DNA from: Streptococcus catagoni
Lineage (GTDB): Bacteria; Bacillota; Bacilli; Lactobacillales; Streptococcaceae
DNA: 64,000 bases
NCBI RefSeq assembly: GCF_011421425.1
Contig: NZ_WPCW01000001.1
Span: 372,001-436,000, forward strand
Direction: 5' to 3'
Shown: one piece after another, positions 54,796-64,000 of the stretch
Layout: each line of letters begins with the position of its first letter
Numbering within the stretch: the stretch's first letter is position 1
Notes under the pieces: generated by a model
The model's database searches: none
The model's input: only the letters and a program-made list of their open reading frames with translations
Told to the model about the DNA's origin: nothing
Translations under genes and position numbers: made by a program

Positions 54796-55892
54796 TATAT
54801 CTTTTCCTCCAAAATATCAGCAATTCGTTTAGAGGCTGTTCCATCACCATAAGGATTTGAAGCTTGGCTCATTTCCTTATAAATTAATTGATTAGTCAAA
54901 AGATTACGAAACTCATTGTAAATGCGCTCTTCCTCAGTGCCAACGAGCTTTAATGTCCCAGCTTTAACTCCTTCTGGTCTTTCAGTCGTATCTCTCATTA
55001 CTAAGACAGGCTTACCTAGGCTAGGAGCCTCTTCTTGAATTCCTCCAGAATCTGTTAAAATCAAATAACTAGCATTAAGAAAATTATGAAAATCTATAAC
55101 TTCTAAAGGATCAATTAATCTAATTCGATCAACATCTTTAAAAATTTGATTTGCTACTTCTCTAACTTTAGGATTATAATGAATTGGATAAATAACTTTT
55201 GTATCCGGAAATTCATCAATAACTCGTCTAATAGCTCTAAACATATTCTCCATAGACTGTCCCAAATTTTCACGTCTATGAGCAGTAATCAAAATCAATT
55301 TACTATCAGACGCCCATTCTAACTGTTCGTGATAATAATTATTACTTACAGTTGTTTGTAAGGCATCAATAGCTGTATTTCCTGTAACAAAAATACTTTC
55401 TTCTGCCTTTCCCTCATTGAGTAAGTTTAATTTTGCCGTTTCTGTTGGAGCAAAATTAAATTTACTAATGATACTGACTGCTTGACGATTAAATTCCTCT
55501 GGAAAAGGTGAATAAATATCATACGTTCTGAGACCAGCTTCAACATGTCCAACAAGTATCTGAGAATAAAAAGCGGACAAAGCCGTTGCAAAGGTTGTAG
55601 AAGTATCCCCATGCACAAGAACGATATCTGGTTTTTCTTTTTCCAGTATTTTTTTAATTTTAATCATAATATTGCTAGTAACATCGTATAAAGTTTGATT
55701 TTCTTTCATAATGGACAAATCATAATCCGGAACAACAGAAAATACAGATAAAACTTGATCTAACATTTGACGATGCTGACCGGTCACACATACTTTAACA
55801 TCAAAACAAATTCGTTTTTTTAGCTCATTAACTAAAGGACACATTTTAATGGCTTCAGGACGCGTTCCAAAGACAAGCATAATTTTTTTCAT
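54795..55892 (-). CDS. wecB: UDP-N-acetylglucosamine 2-epimerase (non-hydrolysing)
   Basis: A 365-residue WecB/MnaA enzyme interconverting UDP-GlcNAc and UDP-ManNAc. Motifs are FGTRPEAIKMCPLV, VTGQHRQMLDQVL, VHGDTSTTFATALSAF, GHVEAGLRTYDIYSPFPEE, TAHRRENLG and LTDSGGIQEEAPSLGKPVLVMR. It overlaps the wzx stop by four bases (ATGA). A UDP-ManNAc dehydrogenase is not encoded nearby, so ManNAc itself, rather than ManNAcA, is the likely sugar. Confidence 0.95.
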   Translation of the reverse strand: MKKIMLVFGTRPEAIKMCPLVNELKKRICFDVKVCVTGQHRQMLDQVLSVFSVVPDYDLSIMKENQTLYDVTSNIMIKIKKILEKEKPDIVLVHGDTSTTFATALSAFYSQILVGHVEAGLRTYDIYSPFPEEFNRQAVSIISKFNFAPTETAKLNLLNEGKAEESIFVTGNTAIDALQTTVSNNYYHEQLEWASDSKLILITAHRRENLGQSMENMFRAIRRVIDEFPDTKVIYPIHYNPKVREVANQIFKDVDRIRLIDPLEVIDFHNFLNASYLILTDSGGIQEEAPSLGKPVLVMRDTTERPEGVKAGTLKLVGTEEERIYNEFRNLLTNQLIYKEMSQASNPYGDGTASKRIADILEEKI

Positions 55893-57133
55893 TTTATTCC
55901 ACCATTCTTTCGATAATAATCGATAAAAACATAATACCTTATTATGAATAACAAAAATTCCGATAAACTACAATTAATAGCAAGGCTAACTAAATTAAAT
56001 TTATCAGTTATAATCAGAATAAAAACTCCGATAATTTGAACAATTGCAGCTAATATCGTAGAAATAGTTGTTGCTTTTACTTTACCTATCACACCCAACG
56101 CTGGCCAACCATACAACATAGAATAAAAACTAAAAAATATAACTGGTGTTAGATATTCTAAAATTTTAGCTGAACTGGAATAGTTGTTCCCCCCTAAAAT
56201 TATAAAAATTTTTTCACCAAATATAAAAATTATTATGATACCGAATATTATTGGTAGTGTAATTCGATTACGAACCTTGTTTAACAAACTAATACTTTTT
56301 TCTCTCACCATAAATGGATAAATACTATTAGTAATTGGTGTGTACATGGCTTTAATGATTGAAACTACTTGCATAGCCAAACTCCAAAACGCAATATCTG
56401 TTTTATCCAAATTAACTCCAACTATAATTGTAGTTAAAGCTCCAAAAAAAGTTGTTGCAAAGTTTGAAATAAAATATATACTGGATCTTTTTAAATCGTC
56501 TAACCATCTATGAATATTTGAGATTTGAACAGAAATTATGAATTTTTTCAGAAATAATAAAGAAATGATTACAGATAAAATATTACCTATCATTTCAAAT
56601 ATTGGAATAAATAATATATTATTATCACTCTTTACTAAGAATAATGTCAAACAGACAGTAACTGCTTTAGCAATAGAGAAAGGAATTACTATATATTTCA
56701 TATCCTCAATACCTTGATAAAAGAAATCTGGTAAAAATACCGTAATTAGGCATGAAATGATAAATAATATAGTAAACAATTTATTAGAGTCTAGAATTGG
56801 AATTATAGGTATAATGATAGCCGATAATAGAACAATTAAAAATGCTAATAATATTTTTTCAATAAAGGTATCGCCAATTATTTTAGAAATTTCATTCATT
56901 TCAAAACTATTATTAATATCTAATTTTGAAATCCTTTTTGTAGAATATAGTAAAAATCCAAAATCTAAAAATAGTAAAACATATGAAGCATAAGCTTTAA
57001 CATATGCAACCAGTCCATAATTTTCAACTGATAAAACTCTTGTTAAATAAGGTAAGGTTGCTAAAGGTACAATCATTTTAACTATAGTAAAAAGATATAG
57101 ATAAAATGCATTTTGTAATATTTTATTTTTCAT
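55889..57133 (-). CDS. wzx: Wzx-type polysaccharide flippase
   Basis: A 414-residue membrane protein with about 12 helices, of the MATE/MOP exporter superfamily. The N-terminus NAFYLYLFTIVKMIVPLATLPYLTRVLSVENYG is typical of Wzx/RfbX. It would flip the lipid-linked repeat unit across the membrane. The coding sequence is much richer in A/T than the housekeeping genes, as is common for transferred capsule genes. It overlaps the pyruvyl transferase gene by 11 bases. Confidence 0.88.
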   Translation of the reverse strand: MKNKILQNAFYLYLFTIVKMIVPLATLPYLTRVLSVENYGLVAYVKAYASYVLLFLDFGFLLYSTKRISKLDINNSFEMNEISKIIGDTFIEKILLAFLIVLLSAIIIPIIPILDSNKLFTILFIISCLITVFLPDFFYQGIEDMKYIVIPFSIAKAVTVCLTLFLVKSDNNILFIPIFEMIGNILSVIISLLFLKKFIISVQISNIHRWLDDLKRSSIYFISNFATTFFGALTTIIVGVNLDKTDIAFWSLAMQVVSIIKAMYTPITNSIYPFMVREKSISLLNKVRNRITLPIIFGIIIIFIFGEKIFIILGGNNYSSSAKILEYLTPVIFFSFYSMLYGWPALGVIGKVKATTISTILAAIVQIIGVFILIITDKFNLVSLAINCSLSEFLLFIIRYYVFIDYYRKNGGIK

Positions 57134-58196
57134 TTATTAACAGATTATTATCTAATACTTTCCAGTGTTCTTTTGTTTTGGTATAAAGTTCTTCCGAAAT
57201 ATTAATAGGAATATTTTGGAACATTTGTAACTTAGAAGCTATTTCAGAAGCTTCTACATCATAAAGATTCAAACATCGTTCTGCTTCTGAAATTTTATGA
57301 TAATATCTAAAAGACTTTCCAGGATGTTCTGCTACACATACAACACTTTTGTTAAACATAGATGCTATAACTCCCACATGAAGCTTTGTAGTCAATACCA
57401 TATCTACTTTTGTTAATAACTTAGTAAACATAAAAGGGTCATCATATATAAAATGAGAGACATCAAAATCAAGTTGTTTTTTAAAATTCTCAAATAATTC
57501 AACTTCTTTTTGTAAAATAGAATCTGCTGAAACAATTAGCTCATAATCAGGATTTTCTTTTTTAAATTGATTTACAGCAATTGCAAATTTATCCCTAGCT
57601 TCAACAGAATGATTGTAGTGTACTAGAAGATATTTCTTTTTACTATCAAATTTTAAATTCAGATTAGTTTTTGCTAATACTTCTGAGAAATTATAAGCAA
57701 GCATCATATCAAAATAGTTACCATTTGTTTGGACACCAATAGTTTCTAAAGCTTCTAAGGACTCTTTATCTCTAACACTAATCGCCTGAGCTTTTCCCCC
57801 AATTAATTTAATTGAATTTTTCATCAAAAAACTTTTAATAGGGCCTGCTCCAATTCCTATAATAATAATATCTTTAGACAAACATACTGCTTTTAAACCA
57901 ACTATCATAAACCTATAAAATTGCATCAAGTTTTCTTTAAATTTTGCTTTATGTCCTTCTCCAAAATATCCACCAGGAATATAAATAAGTTTATCTGCAT
58001 TTCTTATTTTGCTATTATTGTCAATATTCTCTAATGTTATATATTTTTTAAAATATGCAGAAGGGTTATAAAAGTAAACATCATACTCTTTAAAATTTTC
58101 TAGAATATGATGATATATAAAATAACCATAAAGAAAATCACCATAATTTGAGGAGCCCAAGTCAGTTGCGCCATGAAGTATAATTCTTTTATTCAT
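57123..58196 (-). CDS. Polysaccharide pyruvyl transferase
   Basis: A 357-residue protein of the polysaccharide pyruvyl transferase family (PF04230 type). Indicators are YGDFLYGYFIYHHIL near the N-terminus, IYIPGGYFGEGHK and IIIGIGAGPIKSF, and the C-terminal LTTKLHVGVIASMFNKSVVCVAEHPGK. It adds a pyruvate ketal from phosphoenolpyruvate to a sugar of the repeat unit and makes the polymer acidic. It overlaps wzy by eight bases. Very A/T-rich codon use. Confidence 0.85.
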   Translation of the reverse strand: MNKRIILHGATDLGSSNYGDFLYGYFIYHHILENFKEYDVYFYNPSAYFKKYITLENIDNNSKIRNADKLIYIPGGYFGEGHKAKFKENLMQFYRFMIVGLKAVCLSKDIIIIGIGAGPIKSFLMKNSIKLIGGKAQAISVRDKESLEALETIGVQTNGNYFDMMLAYNFSEVLAKTNLNLKFDSKKKYLLVHYNHSVEARDKFAIAVNQFKKENPDYELIVSADSILQKEVELFENFKKQLDFDVSHFIYDDPFMFTKLLTKVDMVLTTKLHVGVIASMFNKSVVCVAEHPGKSFRYYHKISEAERCLNLYDVEASEIASKLQMFQNIPINISEELYTKTKEHWKVLDNNLLINEK

Positions 58197-59610
58197 ATAT
58201 TTTTCTCCTTGAATTTAAAACATAATTAACAATAAGGAAGGGTAAAAATCCAATTAATATCAAGGGCCTAGTTATTTCAAAAATACCAAGGCGCACACTA
58301 GAAATTAATACAAAAAATAGGGTAAAATATATTTCAGTTCTTTTATAAAGCAATGGTGCCAAAAACTTTGAAGAAATCATTGCAAATATACACGTCGCAA
58401 TAACACCACCCCAAAAACCAAAATTCCAATAAAAATCTCCAAGTAAACTTGACCCTGTTGGTATTCCAATGTATTTATTTATAACATAAGTACTCGTAGC
58501 AGAATCAAATGTTTCTCTTAATAAACCACCAACTGGGAGAACCGAAGGTAGTGACTTTAAAAATGTTTTACCTAATTCATATTTAAAGACCGAGGGAACA
58601 AATGTAACAATAGAAGTAACCGAATAAAGTGTTAATCCCGTCTCAGCAAAAGTCTCAGCTAAAAGATTTTTAAAAAAAGTCATTTTTATTAAACTTTCAA
58701 TAAAAGCTTTAGGAACTGAATATAATGTCATCCTATATTCTCTAATAATGTAGATTAAGTCTAAAAACACTAACCCAGTAAAGATAACTTTTAAATTAGT
58801 CTTTATCCGCTCACCTGACATTCTTTTTTTCCATTGATAGAATAGTACTATAACTAAAATTGTAAAAATTTGGGTTTTCCTACTACCGCTTAAAATCATA
58901 TAAATTACATTAAATAGCAAGGTGAAATAAAACAAGAACTTACCTTTTCTTTTTATTTTCTCTTCAGCATTTAAAACCAAAAACAAACCAGGTACGGTAA
59001 GCTGAGCAAACGTTGCTATTAAACCATTGAGAGATATACTACTATAACCTGTATAACTTCCTATAGACTGAGTAGCTGTAATTACCTTAGATGACAAATA
59101 TAAAGTAGAAAAGAAACCTAAAATATATAAAAATATTCCAACCGTTTTCTTTATACTATTGTCAATTTTAAAACTATAATTGTATGAAGTTTTAGAATGA
59201 ATTTTTTTTGAGTCATAGGTTAATATATATATGAAAGAAAAAAAGGTTAAACATACTAAGGCATAATAACATGATTTGAATAAGTTAATCCTAGTAAAGT
59301 AAGTCCCTGGTTGCCATAATAAAGTTGTGTTCATATTAAAGACTTCAAAGAAAACATAGCCAAACATAAAACAATTGGATAAAATATAAAACCAAAAACC
59401 AAAATCAAATATTGATACCTTTTTTATAATAAAGAAAGAAGTCAAAGCAATAGTGATTGAAATTACAATCCAAGGAAAAAGTAAATCTTCATAAGGATGG
59501 CTATTAATAAAGTCTGTAGTTAACGTATTAGACCATATAAAGAGTGAAACGAAATAAAATAAGTAACACAAAAATACAACATAGTCTCTAATTGATACTT
59601 TTATTGTCAT
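58189..59610 (-). CDS. wzy: Wzy-type polysaccharide polymerase
   Basis: A 473-residue protein with about 12 predicted membrane helices and a large extracellular loop (about 320-400) containing SALVPVGG-like SVLPVGGLLRETFDSATS. It has the oligosaccharide repeat-unit polymerase topology (O-antigen polymerase family), though sequence similarity among Wzy proteins is low. It would join the repeat units on the outer face. It lies between the pyruvyl transferase and a glycosyltransferase with no gap. The name rests on topology and position. Confidence 0.75.
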   Translation of the reverse strand: MTIKVSIRDYVVFLCYLFYFVSLFIWSNTLTTDFINSHPYEDLLFPWIVISITIALTSFFIIKKVSIFDFGFWFYILSNCFMFGYVFFEVFNMNTTLLWQPGTYFTRINLFKSCYYALVCLTFFSFIYILTYDSKKIHSKTSYNYSFKIDNSIKKTVGIFLYILGFFSTLYLSSKVITATQSIGSYTGYSSISLNGLIATFAQLTVPGLFLVLNAEEKIKRKGKFLFYFTLLFNVIYMILSGSRKTQIFTILVIVLFYQWKKRMSGERIKTNLKVIFTGLVFLDLIYIIREYRMTLYSVPKAFIESLIKMTFFKNLLAETFAETGLTLYSVTSIVTFVPSVFKYELGKTFLKSLPSVLPVGGLLRETFDSATSTYVINKYIGIPTGSSLLGDFYWNFGFWGGVIATCIFAMISSKFLAPLLYKRTEIYFTLFFVLISSVRLGIFEITRPLILIGFLPFLIVNYVLNSRRKIYE

Positions 59611-60717
59611 TTAATTAATAAATTTCCTTTCTAGATTTAAATATAGATTTTCAAGTTCTAGAGCCTGCAATTTAATATCGTAAATTGTTCCTTCTAAATA
59701 TTTTATATTCAATCTAGTATCCATATTTTTAGAAAGTGAAAGTATTTCATTTGACCAAAACTTTGGCCCAAATTTCAAGTCAATATATCTAACTAATTTA
59801 GTAATATTTACTTCCTGTGTAATAGTATCTGATGATAGACTCTTCAATCCTGATGCTTGAGCTTCAATTAAAGAAACCGGTAAGCCTTCATAAAAAGAAG
59901 GCAAAACAAATAAATCAAAAGCCATTAAAAGTTCTGAAACATCATTTCTGGCTCCTAAAAAAATAATATTATTCAAATCGTATTCTCTAACAAGAGATTT
60001 TAGTTCTTTTTCTAATTCACCTTTACCAACAATAATTAACTTTATATTCGGATTATTCTTCAATAATAAAAATGTTTCAATCAAAAACTTCTGATTCTTT
60101 TGTTCAGAAAGTCTAGCGACATTTCCCACTAAAAATGTCTCGTCTGAAATTCCTAAATTTTGACGACACTTCATACGAATTTTTTCATTAAATAAAAAAT
60201 CATCTGAATCAATTGCATTGTGAATAACTTGAAAATATCCATTTTTATATGAATTTTTACCATATAGCCAATTACCCGCATCAATACCACAGGACCACCT
60301 AACATTTGATAACAGTTTGGAAAATAAGGTAACAAATTGTCGCTTGATCTTCATAAAATTCTTTTCTTTTTCAAAAGCCATGTGACTATGAATAATTCTT
60401 ACTTTTATACCAAAGATAAATGCAAAAATTAAACCAAGAATTGATTTATAGCCATGAGTATGAACTATATCATAATTTCCTTCTTTGAATATTTTTATCA
60501 TTTCTTGTAAGTGCTCAATTTTATGATCTCTAAATAAAGAAACATGGAAAATTTTAGCTCCCAATTCTTCAAAATCCCTTTCAAGTATACCGATATCACT
60601 ACCGGGAACTACAATATCAAATTCAAAATCTTTTCTATTCATATGTTTGTAGTAATTTAACAAAAAACGTTCAACTCCACCACCATCTAACGAAGTGTAT
60701 ATATGTAATATTTTCAT
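59611..60717 (-). CDS. Glycosyltransferase family 4 (GT-B fold)
   Basis: A 368-residue retaining glycosyltransferase with N-terminal HIYTSLDGGGVERFLLNYYKH and a C-terminal donor site (VGNVARLSEQKNQKFLIETF, LFVLPSFYEGLPVSLIEAQASG with the EX7E motif). It adds one sugar to the lipid-linked repeat unit on the cytoplasmic face. Donor not predictable. Codon use is A/T-rich. It directly precedes wzy. Confidence 0.88.
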   Translation of the reverse strand: MKILHIYTSLDGGGVERFLLNYYKHMNRKDFEFDIVVPGSDIGILERDFEELGAKIFHVSLFRDHKIEHLQEMIKIFKEGNYDIVHTHGYKSILGLIFAFIFGIKVRIIHSHMAFEKEKNFMKIKRQFVTLFSKLLSNVRWSCGIDAGNWLYGKNSYKNGYFQVIHNAIDSDDFLFNEKIRMKCRQNLGISDETFLVGNVARLSEQKNQKFLIETFLLLKNNPNIKLIIVGKGELEKELKSLVREYDLNNIIFLGARNDVSELLMAFDLFVLPSFYEGLPVSLIEAQASGLKSLSSDTITQEVNITKLVRYIDLKFGPKFWSNEILSLSKNMDTRLNIKYLEGTIYDIKLQALELENLYLNLERKFIN

Positions 60718-60718
60718 T

Positions 60719-61783
60719 CTATTTCTTATTCCTTAAAACATTATCTAATTCATTGACTACTTTACTATGTTCTAATGACACCTTTTCCATAAATCTATTA
60801 CAATTTTTAATCAAAGTTTTTCGATCAATATTTTTAATATACCTAAATAAAGCATCTTTTTCGTTATCTGATTTCAATTCAAGTGTGTAACCAAAACCAA
60901 ATTGATGAGAAATCTCCTCCATATAAGTACCTTTACAAACAAGAATTGGTTTATATAGCGAAGCTGAATAATACAACTTATTTGACAACGCATAATCCAA
61001 TAATGGTGTATCATTCCCATATAGATTCATAATTAAATCAGTATTGTTGTAATATTCTAAAGTCATATTTTGTGGAAATGTTCCAATGAAGCTGACATTC
61101 AAAATGTTTTCCTTTACACAATAGTCTCTTAACTTTTCTGAACCTGTTCCAAAAAATTGCAACAAAAATCTATCATCATTAGCAAAGAAATTTATTATTT
61201 TATAATTTTGATCAAAAAATCTAATTAAACCTATATAACTAATGACTACTCTTTCAAATTTTTCATTATTTTTAAGTTGCTTATATTGTTCGTCAATTAC
61301 AGGAGGTAAATTATGAACAATATGATAATTTGATTTTGGAAGAAATTTTTCAAAACCCTCAGAAGAAATAATATTCATTTTGGAGCTCTTTACCAGAAGA
61401 TATTCTATCCAACGAACGAATGGCATGTACTCATAACTATAATCTCTAACATCATAGATAAATTTCTTTTTAAAATGTTTTAATAATATATCAGCAATTA
61501 ATAGGTTAACAATTTGATGAAAACCAATAATATAATCATACTTATTCTCACATATTTTCTTTTTTATTATGTGGCGAAATTTAATATAATTTACGAATTT
61601 TTTTAACTTCGTTTTTCCTTTTGGATTATATCTTATATAATTATTTTTGTTGATATTTTCACTATTAGTTTTATCCCAATAAACAATATCGTAATCAATA
61701 TTATTTTTTTTTAGTATTGATATATATAAATCTTTATATGGAACCAAATACAAATTATCTGCCGATAAAAGTAATATTTTCAA
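60719..61783 (-). CDS. Glycosyltransferase (GT-B type, capsule locus)
   Basis: A 354-residue protein that I assign to the GT-B glycosyltransferases on the pattern DYDIVYWDKTN, FIYDVRDYSYE, IISSEGFEKFLPKSNYHIVHN and GTFPQNMTLEYYNNTDLIMNLYG, with a C-terminal GT4-like region (KPILVCKGTYMEEI). It is the most divergent of the transferases and very A/T-rich. It lies two bases before the family 4 gene. Donor and linkage unknown. Confidence 0.75.
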   Translation of the reverse strand: MKILLLSADNLYLVPYKDLYISILKKNNIDYDIVYWDKTNSENINKNNYIRYNPKGKTKLKKFVNYIKFRHIIKKKICENKYDYIIGFHQIVNLLIADILLKHFKKKFIYDVRDYSYEYMPFVRWIEYLLVKSSKMNIISSEGFEKFLPKSNYHIVHNLPPVIDEQYKQLKNNEKFERVVISYIGLIRFFDQNYKIINFFANDDRFLLQFFGTGSEKLRDYCVKENILNVSFIGTFPQNMTLEYYNNTDLIMNLYGNDTPLLDYALSNKLYYSASLYKPILVCKGTYMEEISHQFGFGYTLELKSDNEKDALFRYIKNIDRKTLIKNCNRFMEKVSLEHSKVVNELDNVLRNKK

Positions 61784-61925
61784 CGATTAACTCCCTTTTA
61801 AAATAAAATTTTTTATATTATTTTCAGTAATACCTTTATATTATCCTAATTATAGGAATACTAAACCAGATTTCTATTTAAAGAATATCACAATTTTTTA
61901 CGGAATATATTATCCAAATTGCTTT
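61784..61925 (-). other. Intergenic gap inside the capsule operon
   Basis: The only large gap (142 bases) among the tightly packed capsule genes. It is extremely A/T-rich with no gene that I can see. It may carry a secondary promoter for the distal eight genes or mark a recombination joint between a conserved proximal and variable distal part. Confidence 0.4.
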
Positions 61926-63122
61926 TCAATTAGTATATTTATTTATAAAGTTATCGATAATAGACATTAACATTTTCTTTTTAAAATTTTGTTCAAAATA
62001 TGTTCTAGAATTATTGCTTAACTGTTCAAAATCAAATTTTTCAATATTAATGATTGCATTTACCAATCCTTCTACATTCCCATTTTCTACGCAAATACCA
62101 CTTTTGGATTCATTAACAATCTTTTCCACTTCACCTTTAGCAGCTGCTAGAATTGGCATCCCACACGCCATATAACTTTGTAATTTTGCTGGTATTGTTT
62201 TATTGAAAAGATCATTATTCGCAAAGGAGATATAAGCTACTTGACAAGTTGCAAGTATATCAGGAATTTTTTCAGGTTCTTGCTTTGGAATAAAGATAAA
62301 GTTCCTGGTAACATTTTTTTCTAGAATTTCTTTTTCCAGTTCTTTTTTATATCTTCCTTCTCCGACAATAACAAACTTATATTTTTCATTCTGTAATTTT
62401 TCAGCTACTAGAGGTAGAACATCTAATCCCTGTGCGTAACCTATATTTCCAGTGAAGGCTATTCTAAAAGTATTTTTATCTAATTTTTTTTCTCGTGGTA
62501 AATAGAAATCCTCTGCATATTGTGGCCAAAAATGAACCTTTTCTTTATCAACTGGAACTTTCCGATTGACAATAGAGTCAACAAAACTAGGACTTGTTGT
62601 AAAAATTTCATCATAAGTTTTATATATATAGTCAACCATTTTATCTACTAAAGAAAGAATATGATTATTTTTAATTCCCGCAACTATTTCCAAATTTTCC
62701 GGCCACAAATCTTGAACGTATAAAAAATTAGGAATTTTTGTTTTCTTAGAAAACCAACTTCCTAGTAGAGCTTGGGTCATGGGAGAAACTTCGAAACTAA
62801 ATATTAAATCTGGTTTTAGTTTAGAAAATTTCGACCAAAAAAAACCTGAAATAACAAAAGAGAGATAATTAAGCATTAGCATTCCAGAGTTTTTCCCACG
62901 AGGAATTATTGGCAATCGGATAATTTCAATACCATTCCAAGTCTCTTTTTTATTTTTAACAATACTATAGCCTTTATAAAATGTTCCCTCAGGATAATTA
63001 GGGATACCAGTAATAACTGTAACTTTATATCCATTCTTTATCCAAGATTTACAAATATCATTTATTCTAAATTGTTCAGGATAAAAATACTGTGATATCA
63101 CTAAAATATGCTTTTTCTTCAC
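61926..63122 (-). CDS. WbuB/CapL-like glycosyltransferase (probable L-FucNAc transferase)
   Basis: A 398-residue GT4 enzyme starting with GTG that overlaps the stop codon of the upstream reductase (TAGTG). Features are ILVISQYFYPEQFRINDICKSW, PNFLYVQDLWPENLEIVAGI, FTGNIGYAQGLDVLPLV and a C-terminal ILAAAKGEVEKIVNESKSGI. The YPEQFR and DLWPE segments are typical of WbuB-type transferases associated with FnlABC/CapEFG clusters, which suggests it adds N-acetyl-L-fucosamine. The acceptor is unknown. Confidence 0.85.
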   Translation of the reverse strand: MKKKHILVISQYFYPEQFRINDICKSWIKNGYKVTVITGIPNYPEGTFYKGYSIVKNKKETWNGIEIIRLPIIPRGKNSGMLMLNYLSFVISGFFWSKFSKLKPDLIFSFEVSPMTQALLGSWFSKKTKIPNFLYVQDLWPENLEIVAGIKNNHILSLVDKMVDYIYKTYDEIFTTSPSFVDSIVNRKVPVDKEKVHFWPQYAEDFYLPREKKLDKNTFRIAFTGNIGYAQGLDVLPLVAEKLQNEKYKFVIVGEGRYKKELEKEILEKNVTRNFIFIPKQEPEKIPDILATCQVAYISFANNDLFNKTIPAKLQSYMACGMPILAAAKGEVEKIVNESKSGICVENGNVEGLVNAIINIEKFDFEQLSNNSRTYFEQNFKKKMLMSIIDNFINKYTN

Positions 63123-63982
63123 TAGTTATCTTCCTCTGTCACCATAATTGATTCTTCAAAATCAAAAAATCTATATTCAAACCCATAATCGCTCATTGAC
63201 TTTTCATAGACTAAATTGCCAAACATTTTTTTTACGTTGTCACTAAAAAAGAGGCTCTTAATTAAGGGATTAAAAATCTTTGTTCTGACTGGATTTTTAC
63301 CATGACTGTTAGCTATCTGATACATCAAATCACTGGTACAAACATAGTTTTCATTTTGTGGGAAAAATACTCCATCAAGTTTTCTATCAATTACTTGTTT
63401 AAGAAACTCGCATAAATTCCCAATATATAACATACTTCTCTTATTTTGGTAGTCTGGAATTATTGGTAAAGACCGAGATAATTTGGAAAGTCTTGGGTAG
63501 TTTCCCTTTGAGGCTTTGCCATAGATCATAGGTGGTCTTACTATCGCTACTTTAAATTTTGAATCTGCTAGTTGATTAAGTTTCTTTTCTGCTTGCCATT
63601 TACTATCGCCATAAAAGTCGCTTGGTTTCGGAACAGTATCCTTAGTTATAACCCTATCTGCTTTAGTGCTATCCCCATAAATAATAATACTGCTCATGAA
63701 AATAAACTGATTCGCCCCTTCTTCTTTTGCTTTTTTTGCTACTGTTTCAGTTAGTTCGGTGTTGACTTTGTAATACAGGTCTTTCTGACTTGGATCTTTT
63801 GAAAAATGTGCAATCCCTGCCACATGGAAAATGCTGTCATAGGAGCTGAAGTCATACTTTTTCCACTCCGGATTAAGCATATCTAAGGTATCCACTTGGT
63901 AGTCTTGATCTGATCTTGATAACCAATTTTCTAAAGATTCACCAATGTATGAATGAGCACCCGTTATCAATACTTTTTTCAC
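63122..63982 (-). CDS. NAD-dependent sugar reductase, CapN-like SDR
   Basis: A 286-residue SDR enzyme with NAD site GAHSYIGESLENW, catalytic SSIIIYGDS and YGDSKWQAEK. It resembles CapN/WbpV-type reductases that reduce UDP-4-keto-6-deoxy-GlcNAc to UDP-D-QuiNAc or UDP-D-FucNAc. The start is GTG at 63982, preceded by AAAGGAAG. It is the first gene visible of the capsule operon in this window, and genes for the initiating transferase and regulators must lie upstream beyond 64000. Confidence 0.8.
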   Translation of the reverse strand: MKKVLITGAHSYIGESLENWLSRSDQDYQVDTLDMLNPEWKKYDFSSYDSIFHVAGIAHFSKDPSQKDLYYKVNTELTETVAKKAKEEGANQFIFMSSIIIYGDSTKADRVITKDTVPKPSDFYGDSKWQAEKKLNQLADSKFKVAIVRPPMIYGKASKGNYPRLSKLSRSLPIIPDYQNKRSMLYIGNLCEFLKQVIDRKLDGVFFPQNENYVCTSDLMYQIANSHGKNPVRTKIFNPLIKSLFFSDNVKKMFGNLVYEKSMSDYGFEYRFFDFEESIMVTEEDN

Positions 63983-64000
63983 TTCTTGTCTTCCTTTCCT

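Overview
The window is an AT-rich streptococcal chromosome segment. Gene order and protein content point to the pyogenic group (S. parauberis, S. uberis, S. iniae or S. pyogenes type): a malX-amyB-amyA-malC-malD-malA maltodextrin operon next to pcrA, a CAMP factor, a DNase B (Spd) homologue, glmS, pyk-pfkA, dnaE, a streptococcal tmRNA, parC/parE and an Asp23/Gls24 cluster. Species cannot be fixed from the sequence alone. Most genes are on the minus strand.

Layout. 1-3.5 kb: the start of tpx, a BusR-like c-di-AMP-responsive repressor, and a six-gene alkaline-shock/Gls24 envelope-stress operon. 3.7-15.7 kb: pcrA, a LacI-family regulator that appears to be leaderless, and the maltodextrin uptake and degradation operon. 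The operon promoter carries a cre site between its -35 and -10 boxes and a 16-bp palindromic operator at the start point. 16-25 kb: mntE, the CAMP factor gene with a cre-like site, a PhnA-like protein, glmS with NagR-type operators, a signal-peptidase-like protein lacking the usual catalytic Ser/Lys pair, an IS200-type insertion, pyk and pfkA. 25-31 kb: dnaE, a GntR-ABC exporter operon and a DedA/TVP38 membrane protein. 31-36 kb: ssrA (tmRNA), the DNase gene spd, a DUF3862 lipoprotein whose terminator loop is split by a 94-bp IS3-derived miniature element, tRNA-Arg, rpsA, tRNA-Gln, tRNA-Tyr, a DUF2969 protein and ilvE. 37-42.6 kb: parC, an intergenic region with a duplicated 65-bp unit, parE and plsY. 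42.6-49.4 kb: a zone of gene decay. pyrC has a large internal deletion plus a frameshift, a DUF1398 gene has a one-base frameshift and pyrE has an in-frame amber codon, while ung, an amino-acid ABC uptake pair, an amidase and pyrF look intact. The pyrF-pyrE pair still has a PyrR-type attenuator leader.

50-64 kb: a capsule or exopolysaccharide locus, read right to left: CapN-like reductase, WbuB/CapL-like glycosyltransferase, two further glycosyltransferases, Wzy polymerase, polysaccharide pyruvyl transferase, Wzx flippase, UDP-GlcNAc 2-epimerase, CapE-CapG-CapF (UDP-L-FucNAc synthesis) and UDP-glucose dehydrogenase. The enzymes predict a Wzx/Wzy-dependent polymer containing N-acetyl-L-fucosamine, probably a ManNAc-derived sugar, glucuronic acid and pyruvate ketals. 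The start of the dehydrogenase gene is out of frame in a run of A residues, which would allow on/off switching or mark an inactivation. The initiating transferase and chain-length control genes must lie beyond the right edge.
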